DNA from: JAPULR01 sp963665075
GTDB lineage: Bacteria > Chloroflexota > Dehalococcoidia > Lucifugimonadales > GCA-2712585
Assembly: GCA_963665075.1 (NCBI GenBank)
Contig: OY762063.1
Coordinates: 186,001 to 250,000 of the forward strand
Direction of reading: 5' to 3'
DNA length: 64,000 nucleotides
Shown: one piece after another, positions 1 through 8,876 of the stretch
How positions within the stretch are numbered: position 1 is the stretch's first letter
Layout: each line of letters begins with the position of its first letter
Position numbers and translations under genes: made by a program
The notes under the pieces: generated by a model
What the model saw: only the letters and a program-made list of their open reading frames with translations
Told to the model about the DNA's origin: nothing
Database searches by the model: none

Positions 1-1
1 C

Positions 2-1873
2 ATCTATCGTCACACCTACCCCTTCTGCTGGCGATGCAAGACCCCGCTGCTGTACTACGCGAAGGAGTCCTGGTACATCCGCACGACGGCCATGAAGGAG
101 CAGTTGATCGCGAACAACCGGAGCATCAACTGGTACCCGGAGTACATCAAGGAAGGGCGGTTCGGCGAGTGGCTGCGGAACGGGGTGGACTGGGCGATTT
201 CGCGGGAGCGGTATTGGGGCACGCCGATACCCTTCTGGCAGTGCGAAGGCTGCGGAAAGCATCACTGCGTCGGGAACGTGGCGGAACTGAAGCGGATGGC
301 TACGGCGGAGCATCGGGATGGGATAGACTCGCTGGACCTGCATCGTCCCTACGTGGATGCGGTGACGCTGGATTGTCCCGACGGGGACTGCGACGGGGTC
401 ATGCGGCGGGTGCCGGAGGTCATGGACGCGTGGTTCGACTCAGGGGCGATGCCGATGGCGCAGTGGAACGTCACTTCCAGGAAAGATATGGACGGCATCC
501 GGCGGAACGGGCTGTTTCCCGCCGAGTACATATCGGAAGCCGTCGACCAGACGCGCGGGTGGTTCTACAGCCTGCTGGCAATTTCGACGCTGGTGACGGA
601 TAAGCCCAGTTACGAGAACGTCATCTGCCTGGGCCTCATCCTGGACGAGAAGGGGCGGAAGATGAGCAAGTCTCTGGGCAACATCGTCAACCCGTGGGAC
701 GTGCTGGACGCCCAGGGCGCGGACGCCATCCGGTGGTATCTGTTCACCGCGACGCAGCCGGGGGACTCGCGCCGATTCTCCCAAAGGCTGGTCAACGAGG
801 TGGTGCGTCGGTTCATGCTGACGTTGTGGAACGTGTACTCCTTCTTCACCACCTACGCGGAGATAGACGGGTATGACCCGTCCGAACAGAAGGGGCCTGA
901 GGAGCCGACGTCCGAACTTGACCGGTGGATACTTTCGGAGATGAACCTGCTGATAGCGCAGGTGGACGAGGCGCTGGAGGGGTACGAGCCGACGAATGGC
1001 GGAAGGCGGATTCAGGAGTTCGTGGACCTGCTTTCCAACTGGTACGTGCGTCGCAGCCGGCGCCGGTTCTGGAAGAGCGAGAACGACGAGGACAAGCTGT
1101 CGGCGTATTCGACGCTGTACTTCTGCCTGGCGAATCTGTGCAGGCTGATGGCGCCGTACACGCCCTTCCTGTCGGAGTCGATGTACCAGAACCTGGTGCG
1201 GTCGGTGGATGCCGACGCGGCGGAGAGCGTGCATCTGGCGGAGTTTCCGACTTGCGACGAGGGGCGCATCGACGAGGGGCTGATGGAGGCGACGCGGCTG
1301 GCGATGAAGCTTTCCAGCCTGGGTCGGGATGCGCGGTCGCGGGCGGGGAAGAAGGTGCGTCTGCCTCTTAGAAAGGCGTTGGTGCGGACGCGGGAGGCTT
1401 CCGAGGGACGTCACGTCGGGCAGATAGAGACGCAGCTGCGGGAGGAGTTGAACATCAAGGAGATCGAGGTTCTGGAGGCGTCGAACCCGTTCTACACGGA
1501 GGCGGTGGAAGTGTCGGGAAGGAAGCGGAGGGCGGCGGTTTTGGGAGACTTCCAGGCAGTCCTGGACGGCGGCTACATGGTGGCCATCGACACGGCGGTT
1601 ACGCCCGAACTGGCGCAGGAGGGAATGGCGCGGGAGCTTGTCCACCGAATCCAGAATATGCGCCGCGCGGCGGGGTTCGAGGTGACGGACAGGATTGCGT
1701 TGTTCTACCAGGGGCCGTCGGAGGTTGCGGCGGTGATGGAGGGATTCGGCGACTATGTGCGGACGGAGACGCTGGCGGAGTCGGTTGTCGCGGGGGAGGC
1801 GGGGGAAGGCGCGCACGTGGCGTCGCACAAGCTGGAGGGGATGGAGGTGACGTTGGGGGTGCGGCGGGTTTAG
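2..1873 (+). CDS. ileS: Isoleucyl-tRNA synthetase, C-terminal part (5' end outside window)
   Basis: Charges tRNA-Ile with isoleucine in the cytoplasm. The reading frame is already open at base 2, so the N-terminal half (HIGH motif, most of the editing domain) lies outside the window; 623 residues remain. Visible landmarks are the WAISRERYWGTPIP block, DSGAMPMAQW, the DQTRGWFYSLL block and the KMSKS loop at 659-673. An anticodon-binding domain follows, then a C-terminal DUF5915-like region ending LGVRRV with no zinc-finger cysteines. This architecture matches the eukaryote/archaea-like type 2 bacterial IleRS (ileS2 class), which in known cases is naturally insensitive to mupirocin; that property is inferred here. 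A palindromic repeat starts about 10 bases after the stop codon. Confidence 0.96.
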   Translation: MYRHTYPFCWRCKTPLLYYAKESWYIRTTAMKEQLIANNRSINWYPEYIKEGRFGEWLRNGVDWAISRERYWGTPIPFWQCEGCGKHHCVGNVAELKRMATAEHRDGIDSLDLHRPYVDAVTLDCPDGDCDGVMRRVPEVMDAWFDSGAMPMAQWNVTSRKDMDGIRRNGLFPAEYISEAVDQTRGWFYSLLAISTLVTDKPSYENVICLGLILDEKGRKMSKSLGNIVNPWDVLDAQGADAIRWYLFTATQPGDSRRFSQRLVNEVVRRFMLTLWNVYSFFTTYAEIDGYDPSEQKGPEEPTSELDRWILSEMNLLIAQVDEALEGYEPTNGGRRIQEFVDLLSNWYVRRSRRRFWKSENDEDKLSAYSTLYFCLANLCRLMAPYTPFLSESMYQNLVRSVDADAAESVHLAEFPTCDEGRIDEGLMEATRLAMKLSSLGRDARSRAGKKVRLPLRKALVRTREASEGRHVGQIETQLREELNIKEIEVLEASNPFYTEAVEVSGRKRRAAVLGDFQAVLDGGYMVAIDTAVTPELAQEGMARELVHRIQNMRRAAGFEVTDRIALFYQGPSEVAAVMEGFGDYVRTETLAESVVAGEAGEGAHVASHKLEGMEVTLGVRRV

Positions 1874-1879
1874 GGGAAC

Positions 1880-1998
1880 TTCACCCCCATCCCAACCTTC
1901 CCCCATCAAGGGGGAAGGGGCAAGAGGGGAGGGCGCTCGACCCTTCGACATGCTCAGGGTGAGCGGGAAGGGGTTAGGCTCAGGGTGAGCGGGGGAGT
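1880..1998. repeat. Intergenic palindromic repeats, families B and C
   Basis: A family B element (CACCCCCATCC, then CTTCCCCC and GGGGGAAG arms) starts just after the ileS stop. A family C element follows (CGCTCGACCCTTCGACA ... CAGGGTGAGCGG), then a truncated second family C end (CTCAGGGTGAGCGG). All are in the window's standard orientation. Confidence 0.85.
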
Positions 1999-2028
1999 CA
2001 CCCGTGGGATTCTTCGTCGCCAGGGATT

Positions 2029-2238
2029 CTACGCACGGTCAAAGTCCCGTCTGTTTATCCCCAGGTCGCGTCGAATTCCATGCAGCGCGCCTGTAGCCAA
2101 GTCACGATTCGAATGTCGGGGAATCGTGGTTTCCCGGTTGTTTGCCGGGTTGATCCATATTTCGTGAGAGCCGCCCGCCTGACGGTAAAATTCGCATCCA
2201 GGCCTTCGCAGTTTCCTGGTAGGTTCCCTATAGGTCAT
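2029..2238 (-). CDS. hicA: HicA-family toxin
   Basis: A 69-residue protein of the HicA family, small double-stranded-RNA-binding-fold mRNA interferases. The signature is clear: RKLRRPGCEFYRQAGGSHEIW near residues 9-29, carrying the conserved histidine in GSHEIW, then the IPRHSNRDLATGALHGIRRDLGI tail typical of the family. Its ATG overlaps the TGA of the upstream hicB gene (ATGA, 2235-2238), so the two are translationally coupled. Gene order is antitoxin first, the reverse of the classic hicA-hicB order. It is expected to cleave mRNA when not bound by HicB; this is family knowledge, not shown here. Confidence 0.9.
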   Translation of the reverse strand: MTYREPTRKLRRPGCEFYRQAGGSHEIWINPANNRETTIPRHSNRDLATGALHGIRRDLGINRRDFDRA

Positions 2239-2480
2239 ACGGGCACGGAAATTCTACCGCGTCCTGTGGCCGACGGGACTATGCTCGGCGGAAGGGACTT
2301 GCCCCTTTCTCTATAGGACAGAATGAACTGTCTAGCGACTTCGGACAGTTCGGCAAGAGATTCGCTAGCTGTTTCAGCCCACGCGCGACATCCGGGGAGG
2401 GCCGGAATCTCCGCCATGTAGAGCCAACCCTGGTCTTCGCGCGGTTCGTGCAGAACACAGTCCAGCTGATAAATCTCCAT
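2235..2480 (-). CDS. hicB: HicB-family antitoxin
   Basis: An 81-residue HicB-like antitoxin with the degenerate RNase-H-like fold of the family. The core reads YMAEIPALPGCRAWAETASESLAEL, matching the usual HicB pattern of aromatic/acidic strand, P-GC turn and helix. The start is set at the ATG at 2480 because GGGGAGGA lies just upstream; a longer frame exists but has no ribosome-binding site. It lacks an obvious C-terminal DNA-binding domain and ends right after the helix, so autoregulation would have to work differently or be weak. It overlaps hicA by 4 bases. Confidence 0.85.
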   Translation of the reverse strand: MEIYQLDCVLHEPREDQGWLYMAEIPALPGCRAWAETASESLAELSEVARQFILSYRERGKSLPPSIVPSATGRGRISVPV

Positions 2481-2646
2481 CTTGTCCTCCCCATAGTCCT
2501 GGCTTCCAGTAACCCCTTCATTTGCCCATAGCGCTGCGTCTATCCTGGTTCCGTCTACACCCCGGCGAAACGCGCCTTCGGGCATTGGGAGAAGAGTATA
2601 ACATCCGTGGGTTGGCGGGCAACGGGCAAGCCCGCTTCATGCGGGG

Positions 2647-4146
2647 TTAGAGGGGGGATTGGGGGCGTTCGCCGAGTTGGACCTGGAAGAGGGCGGTTTG
2701 GCCGTCTCGCCACACTTCCACTTCTACGGTTTCGTCCACGTTGAACTTGAGGCGCAGGAGGATGACGAAGTCGCGGAAGTTGGCGGTGGGCCGGCCGTTC
2801 ATGGACATGATGACGTCGTCGTCCAGGAGGCCGGCGGCCGCGGCCGGGCCGTCTTCCATGACGGTCCGGATGAGGATGCCGCCGGTGACGGGCATGTTCC
2901 TGTCCTCCGCCATTTCCGCGTCCATCTCGGAGACGATGACGCCAAGCCAGGGCCAGCGGACGCGCCCCCATTCGATAAGCTGGTTGGAGACGTGGATGGC
3001 GGTTTCGCCGCCGACGGCGAAGCCGATGCCTTCGACTCTTTCGCCGCGAATGGCGGCGGTGTTGATGCCGACGATTTCGCCGGCCAGGTTCATTAGCGGG
3101 CCGCCGCTGTTGCCGGGGTTTATGACGGCGTCCGTCTGGATCAGGTCGTAGAGGACTTTATCGTCATCGAGTTCGAGGCTGCGGTCGAGGGCGGAGACGA
3201 TGCCGAGGGTGACGGATGGGCCGCCGGCGAGGGTGAGGGCGTTGCCGATGGCGATGACCCATTCGCCGACGCGGACGCCTTCGGGGTCGGCGAATGGGAT
3301 GAAGGGAAGGTCGGTTTCGTCCACGCGCAGAAGGGCGAGATCGGTGAGGGGGTCGGAACCTTCCAGTTCGGCGTCTAGCTTGCGTCCGTCGTCCAGGGTT
3401 ACGGAGACGGTGAGGGCGTCTTCTATGACGTGGTGGTTGGTGAGGATATGGCCGTCGCCGTCGATGACCACGCCGGAGCCGCTGTGGGTTTGCTCGTCGT
3501 CAGTGTCGGTGGCTTCCGCCATGATGGCGACGACGGAAACGACGGCGGCGCGGACTTGTTCGACCATCGAAGCGATGTCGTAGAGGCTGGCGACGGGGGG
3601 CGGGCTTTCGGGCGTGGGGTTGGGGACGAAGTGGGGGGTGGGTTCGGGCGTCGGCTCAGGCGTCGGCTCAGGCGTCGGTTCGGGTGTCGGTTCGGGCGTA
3701 GGCTCGGGTGTGGGCTCGGGCGTCGGTTCGGGCGTTGGTTCCTGAGTGGGTTCCGGCGTCGGCGGAGGCGTTGGTTCAGGGGTGGGCGTCTCAGTTGGCG
3801 TCGGCGTGGGTGTCGGCGTCGGCGTTAGGGTGGGAGACTGGGTAGGCGTGGGTACAGGCGTGAGAGGAGGATTAGGAGTTGGTCGAGGTCGGGCTGTCGG
3901 AGATGGAGGCGGCGTTGGCGTGGGGGCGGCGACTACGGGTTGCGGCGTCGCCGTTGGTGTCGGTGGGGGAGCGGGGGTTGGGGTGGCGATTGCCTGGGTG
4001 GGAGCGATGGTTGGCGAGGGGGTGGGGGGTGCGTCGTTGTTGTCGACGGGTCTGGAGGGGAAGCAGGCGACGAGGAGGAGCGCCGCGAGGAGGGGGAGGA
4101 TGGCGGCGGCGGTTCGTCGGGATATGGGGGTTGGTCGGATGGGCAT
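2647..4146 (-). CDS. HtrA/Do-like serine protease lipoprotein with Pro-Thr repeat linker and one PDZ domain
   Basis: A surface-anchored quality-control protease of 499 residues. Residues 1-28 are a lipoprotein signal ending in the lipobox LVAC (Cys28). Residues about 38-185 are a low-complexity Pro/Thr/Glu linker that includes about ten consecutive TPEP units. The chymotrypsin-fold protease domain follows (about 190-385) with the catalytic triad His239 (TNHHVI), Asp269 (LTDLALL) and Ser347 (GNSGGPL). One PDZ domain occupies about 400-495. The linker would hold the protease well away from the membrane, as in other Chloroflexota HtrA lipoproteins. The repeated linker DNA is prone to slippage, so its length may vary between strains. 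Confidence 0.93.
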   Translation of the reverse strand: MPIRPTPISRRTAAAILPLLAALLLVACFPSRPVDNNDAPPTPSPTIAPTQAIATPTPAPPPTPTATPQPVVAAPTPTPPPSPTARPRPTPNPPLTPVPTPTQSPTLTPTPTPTPTPTETPTPEPTPPPTPEPTQEPTPEPTPEPTPEPTPEPTPEPTPEPTPEPTPEPTPHFVPNPTPESPPPVASLYDIASMVEQVRAAVVSVVAIMAEATDTDDEQTHSGSGVVIDGDGHILTNHHVIEDALTVSVTLDDGRKLDAELEGSDPLTDLALLRVDETDLPFIPFADPEGVRVGEWVIAIGNALTLAGGPSVTLGIVSALDRSLELDDDKVLYDLIQTDAVINPGNSGGPLMNLAGEIVGINTAAIRGERVEGIGFAVGGETAIHVSNQLIEWGRVRWPWLGVIVSEMDAEMAEDRNMPVTGGILIRTVMEDGPAAAAGLLDDDVIMSMNGRPTANFRDFVILLRLKFNVDETVEVEVWRDGQTALFQVQLGERPQSPL

Positions 4147-4171
4147 TGTTGTGGGTTTCGTGGGGGGGGGG

Positions 4172-4400
4172 AATCACCCTCACCTTAATCCTCTCCCTCA
4201 AGGGAGAGGAAAGAAGATGGGATCTCCATCAAGGGAGAGGATTAAGATGGGGTCTCCTTCAGGGTGAAGGGGGGAGATGGGATCGCTCTTTCGCGGGAGT
4301 AGGGGTTGTGCAAAGGTTGCGTCAAGGGAGAAGATGGATTCCCGCCTTCGCGGGAATGACGAAGGGGGTGGCGGGAATGACGGTGATTGGGGGTGGGTTT
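4172..4400. repeat. Intergenic repeats: family B variant, family A and a solo half copy
   Basis: The 310-base gap between rph and htrA holds no gene. It contains a family B variant (CACCCTCACCTTAATCC with CTCTCCCT and AGGGAGAG arms), fragments of the same, the recurring GCAAAGGT linker, a family A palindrome at 4338-4357 (ATTCCCGC / GCGGGAAT followed by GACG), and a solo right half (GGCGGGAATGACGG). Confidence 0.8.
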
Positions 4401-4456
4401 CGTGTGGGTACGTTGGGGGGTGTGGGGTGGATTCAAGGGGGGATGGCATTTCCTTC

Positions 4457-5185
<729 letters not shown>

Positions 5186-5265
5186 GGGGCCTCCGATATG
5201 TATTTTAGCAGGGGAATTGTGAAGGGGGGTGGTAATTATAGCGGTTGTGGGGGACGGGGTGGGGA

Positions 5266-5580
5266 ATCACCCCCATCTCAATCTTCCCCCGTCAAGGGGG
5301 AAGAGGTAAGAGGAGACTGGATTCCGGCTTTCGCGGGAGCAAGAGGGGGGCGCTCGACCCTTCGACAGGCCCTTCGACAAGCTCAGGACAGACTCAGGGT
5401 GAGCGGGAGTGCGGGTTTGGTGTGGCGACGGGGGGCACCCCCATCTCAATCTTCCCCCATGAAGGGGGAAGAGGCTAATGGGCGCCCTTGGGAGGGTTGT
5501 GCAACGTTCTCCATGAAGGGGGAAGAGGTTAATTGGCGCTCTTGGGGGGTATGCAAAGGTCTGCGTCAAGGGGGAAGGGA
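5266..5580. repeat. Repeat cluster between hflX and rph
   Basis: The 409-base gap has no gene. It carries a family B element (about 5269-5312), an A-like palindrome with GCTTTCGCGGGAGCAAGAG, a family C element with a nested inner copy (about 5350-5410), a second family B element (about 5438-5475), then two partial family B arms linked by GCAACGTTCTCC and GCAAAGGTCTGC. Confidence 0.85.
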
Positions 5581-5594
5581 TAAGATGGGAGGGG

Positions 5595-6701
5595 TTAGAT
5601 GATGCGGGCGGGCCACTGGTCTACGAGGACGGATTGGGCTTTTTCTATCAGGGAGTCGATGTTCCAGCCGGTGGCGGCGGAGATTTCTACATTTGGGTGG
5701 GGAGACGTGATGGGGCGGGGGCGTCCGCCATTGGTGGTGACGATGTCCATTTTGTTGAGGACGAGGAGTTGGGGCTTTTCGGAGAGGTCGAGCTGGCGGA
5801 GGGTGTCTTCGACTACCTGGGCCTGGGCGGGCGCGTTGGGATTAGAGGCGTCGACGACGTGGAGGAGGAGGTCGGCGTCGTGGAGGAATTCGAGGGTAGC
5901 GTGGAAGGCGGATATTACCGTCGGGGGGAGCTTGTTGATGAAGCCGACGGTGTCGGTGATGAGGATTTCGTCGCCGTAGGGGAGGCGTATGCGGCGGGTG
6001 ACGGGGTCGAGGGTGGCGAAGAGGCGGTCGGCGGAGGGGACGCCGGCGTGGGAGAGGGTGTTGAAGAGGGTGCTCTTGCCGGCGTTGGTGTAGCCGACGA
6101 GGGAGGCGACGGGGAGGCCCGAACGTTGGCGTCGGCTGCGTTGGAGGAGGCGGGAGCGTTGGACGCGCTCAAGCTGGGCGTTGAGGCGCTTGATTCTGCC
6201 GCGGACGAGGCGGCGGTCGGTCTCTATCTGGGTTTCGCCGGGGCCGCGGGTGCCGATGCCGCCGCCGAGACGCTCCAGGTGGGACCACTGGCCCGCGAGA
6301 CGAGGTAGAAGATATTGGTGTTGGGCGAGTTCGACTTGCAACTGGCCCTCGCGGGTGCGAGCGTGGCGGGCGAATATGTCGAGGATGAGGGCGGTGCGGT
6401 CGATGACCTTTTCGCCCAGCTTTTCTTCCAGGTTGCGCTGCTGGGTGGGGCTGAGTTCGTCGTCGAAGATAACGACGTCGGCTTCGAGTTCATGCTTGAG
6501 GTCGCGTATCTCTTCCAGCTTGCCCTCGCCGACGTAGAAGGGGGTGGGCTTGCTTCGCTGCTGAGACACGGAGGCGACCACCTCCGCGCCGGCGGTAGCG
6601 ACCAGCTGTGCGAGTTCGTCCAGGTCGGCTTTCAGACCCAGAAGGCTGCCGTTGCCTCTGATATGCACGCCCACCAGCAGGGCCCGCTCCGTTCGCTCCA
6701 A
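5595..6701 (-). CDS. hflX: GTPase HflX
   Basis: Ribosome-associated GTPase that rescues or splits stalled or inactive 70S ribosomes, often under stress. The protein has 368 residues. The N-terminal HflX domain contains the YVGEGKLEEI and DDELSPTQQRNLE segments and the signature GGGIGTRGPGETQIETDRR around residues 147-165. The G domain follows with P-loop GYTNAGKS (203-210), DTVGF (250-254) and NKMD. The apparent start is TTG at 6701 without a clear ribosome-binding site, and the protein is somewhat shorter than E. coli HflX, so the exact start is uncertain. It is only 27 bases from dapL and may be co-transcribed with it. Confidence 0.95.
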   Translation of the reverse strand: MERTERALLVGVHIRGNGSLLGLKADLDELAQLVATAGAEVVASVSQQRSKPTPFYVGEGKLEEIRDLKHELEADVVIFDDELSPTQQRNLEEKLGEKVIDRTALILDIFARHARTREGQLQVELAQHQYLLPRLAGQWSHLERLGGGIGTRGPGETQIETDRRLVRGRIKRLNAQLERVQRSRLLQRSRRQRSGLPVASLVGYTNAGKSTLFNTLSHAGVPSADRLFATLDPVTRRIRLPYGDEILITDTVGFINKLPPTVISAFHATLEFLHDADLLLHVVDASNPNAPAQAQVVEDTLRQLDLSEKPQLLVLNKMDIVTTNGGRPRPITSPHPNVEISAATGWNIDSLIEKAQSVLVDQWPARII

Positions 6702-6728
6702 GGGCCATGATTTACGCTTTGCGATGGT

Positions 6729-7910
6729 CTAGGCCTCCGGCGGGGCGGAAATCGTCCAGGAATTGAGCCGGTCGACGCCCTTGTCGATCATTTCGTCGGG
6801 GGTTGTGAGGGAGAGGCGGATATAGCCTTCGCCGTTCTCGCCGTAGCTGGAGCCGGGGGTGACGACGAGGGCCAAATCGTCGAGCAGGCGGGCGGTGAAG
6901 GACTCGGAGGAGTAGCCCGGCGGGACCTTCGCCCAGACGTAGAGGGCGGCCTTGGGGGGAACGACGCCGAGGCCGAGGCGGACGAGGGCGTCCATGACCT
7001 TATCGCGGCGCACCTGGTAGATGGCGTTGTTGGCGTCGATGTGGTCCTGGGGGCCGGTGAGGGCTTCGACGGCCATTTCCTGGATGGCCTGTGGGATGCC
7101 GGAATCCAGGTTGGACTTGATGGTGAAGAGGGCGTTGATCATGTCGGCGTTGCCGACGGCGGAGCCGAAGCGCCAGCCCGTCATGTTGAAGCACTTGGAG
7201 AGGGAATGGAACTCGATGCCCACGTCCTTCGCGCCTTCGATTTCGAGGAAGCTGAGGGCCTTGTAGCCGTCGAAGACGACCTCGCTATAGGCGGCGTCGT
7301 GGAGAATTCCGATGTCGTACTCGCGGGCGAAGGCGATGGCCTTTTCGTAGTAGTCGCGCTCGGCGACGGCGCCGGTGGGGTTGTTGGGGTAGTTGAGCCA
7401 CATGACCGTGGCGTCGCGGGCGACTTCGGCGGGGATGGCCTCCAGGTCGGGGAGGAAGCCGTTCTCCTCCAGGAGGGGCATGACGTAGGACTCGGCGCCG
7501 GCGAAGAGGGTGCCCGCGGCATAGACGGGGTAGGCGGGGTCTGGGATGAGGCAGACGTCGCCGGGGTCGAGGTAGCAGAAGGCGGCGTGGCCGATGCCTT
7601 CCTTCGCGCCGATGAGGGGGAGGACTTCGGTGGCGGTGTCGAGGCCGTCGACGCCGAAGCGGGACTTGTACCAATCGGCGACGGCCTCGCGGACTTCGGG
7701 GAGGCCGTCGGTTTCGGGGTAGCGGTGGTTGGCGGGGGTGCGGGAGGCCTCGATGAGGCGGTCGATGATGGGTTCGGGGGTTGGGATGTCGGGGTCGCCG
7801 ATGCCGAAGGTGACGATTTCGACGCCTTCGGCGCGCTTCTTGGCGATGATGCGGGAGATTTCGACGAAGGGGTAGGGGGCGAGTTTGTCCAGTCGGGCGG
7901 AAAATTTCAT
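6729..7910 (-). CDS. dapL: LL-diaminopimelate aminotransferase
   Basis: Pyridoxal-phosphate enzyme of fold type I that converts tetrahydrodipicolinate directly to LL-diaminopimelate for lysine and peptidoglycan synthesis. The 393 residues show GIGDPDIPTP near residue 37, NYPNNPTG (173-180) and the Schiff-base lysine in HSLSKCFNMTGWRFG (Lys239). These fit the DapL/ALD1-like aminotransferases; a generic aspartate-type aminotransferase is the alternative. The call is strengthened by dapF, the next pathway step, about 1 kb upstream on the same strand. No dapC, dapD or dapE is seen in the window. Confidence 0.85.
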   Translation of the reverse strand: MKFSARLDKLAPYPFVEISRIIAKKRAEGVEIVTFGIGDPDIPTPEPIIDRLIEASRTPANHRYPETDGLPEVREAVADWYKSRFGVDGLDTATEVLPLIGAKEGIGHAAFCYLDPGDVCLIPDPAYPVYAAGTLFAGAESYVMPLLEENGFLPDLEAIPAEVARDATVMWLNYPNNPTGAVAERDYYEKAIAFAREYDIGILHDAAYSEVVFDGYKALSFLEIEGAKDVGIEFHSLSKCFNMTGWRFGSAVGNADMINALFTIKSNLDSGIPQAIQEMAVEALTGPQDHIDANNAIYQVRRDKVMDALVRLGLGVVPPKAALYVWAKVPPGYSSESFTARLLDDLALVVTPGSSYGENGEGYIRLSLTTPDEMIDKGVDRLNSWTISAPPEA

Positions 7911-7955
7911 GTTGTCAGCGTTACTCTACTTTGTAGTTTTGTGGTTGGGTTAACC

Positions 7956-8273
7956 TCAGATTATGGCAAGGATGAGGGAGACGACGGCGACTGCCGCGCT
8001 ACCGAATGCGGCAAAGATCGCTAGGGAAACGCGGCTACGATGAGCGAGGACTTCTGCTTCCAGTTCCCATACTCGCGCTTCCAGCTCATCAACACGGGAT
8101 CTAAGCTCTGCTACGGGCCTTAGTTTCATTGAGCTTGGACCTCCTTCTTGGTTCATCAATTCATCGACAAGTGGCTTCGCCTCTTTATAGAACGCGACTC
8201 CAGCCACAATTGCTTTCCAAGCTACTTTTGGGTTCTTCACTATCGACAATAGCGCCCCTACTGGAAAAGCCAT
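7956..8273 (-). CDS. Hypothetical coiled-coil protein with C-terminal membrane anchor
   Basis: A 105-residue protein I do not recognise. It begins with a weakly hydrophobic, lysine-containing helix (residues about 1-30). A hydrophilic coiled-coil segment follows, rich in regularly spaced Leu/Val and Arg/Glu (LRSRVDELEARVWELEAEVLAHRSR). It ends with one transmembrane helix of about 22 residues at the extreme C-terminus. The ATG at 8273 is chosen because GAGGATAG lies just upstream. The layout resembles a tail-anchored oligomer with its coiled coil in the cytoplasm. No function can be assigned from sequence or neighbours. Confidence 0.6.
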   Translation of the reverse strand: MAFPVGALLSIVKNPKVAWKAIVAGVAFYKEAKPLVDELMNQEGGPSSMKLRPVAELRSRVDELEARVWELEAEVLAHRSRVSLAIFAAFGSAAVAVVSLILAII

Positions 8274-8612
8274 ATCTATCCTCAAAATCCCATCATCGGG
8301 AAGTTTCCACTACGAGAGCGGGTCAAATATATAGGGTTGGGGTGGAGGCCGCAAGTTGTGTTGGAGGGGTGAAATCAGAGTCGTTTGGAAAACGAGTATT
8401 GGGGTTTTGAGGGGAAATCAGGCGTACAATGGGGAAATTTGGGGCGTAGTCGTTTCAAAAAATCCGGGAAACGACTCCTCTGCGAGGGTGGATTTTTGCC
8501 ATCCTTGTGGGCAGGCAGCGAGGTTTTGTTGGATGTCGGCGACGTGCATGGGTTTGCAAGGGTAGGGTAGCAGGGGAGGGGGATTTGTGGCAAGGAAATG
8601 TTGTCAGTTTGG
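8274..8612. other. Intergenic region without recognisable gene; CGTTT/AAACG inverted repeats
   Basis: This AT-richer stretch has no convincing frame. It contains an inverted repeat with arms AGTCGTTTC (8448-8456) and GAAACGACT (8468-8476), and a shorter CGTTT/AAACG hairpin at about 8381-8396. The words TTGTGGCAAGG and CAGTTTGGGGG near its right end recur at about 38269-38300, hinting at a degraded duplicated element. Confidence 0.4.
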
Positions 8613-8613
8613 G

Positions 8614-8876
8614 GGAACACCCCCATCCCAACCTTCCCCCATTAAGGGGGAAGGGATAAGAGGGGAAGGGCGGTTATGCAAAGGTCTCTGTCGAGGGGGA
8701 AGGGGTAAGAGGGGATGGATTCCGGCTTTCGCCGGAATGACGGGATTGGTTGGGGGTGAGGGGGACCGCTCGACCCTTCGACAGGCTCAGGGTGAGCGGG
8801 GGGGGGGGGGGGGAACACCCCCATCCTAACCTTCCCCCGTCAAGGGGGAAGGGAGAAGAGGTAAGAGGGGAGGGGG
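8614..8876. repeat. Repeat cluster downstream of dapF
   Basis: In order: family B (about 8618-8662), a GCAAAGGTCTC linker, a family A variant with arms ATTCCGGC / GCCGGAAT (8716-8735), family C (about 8768-8800), a run of about 15 G, then another family B (about 8815-8870). It occupies the space right after the dapF stop. The G run is a likely site of length variation. Confidence 0.85.

Noticed and set aside
440..1951. A 503-codon open frame on the minus strand opposite ileS
   Set aside because: It is a high-GC shadow of ileS, with a composition rich in Arg, His and Pro and no family features.
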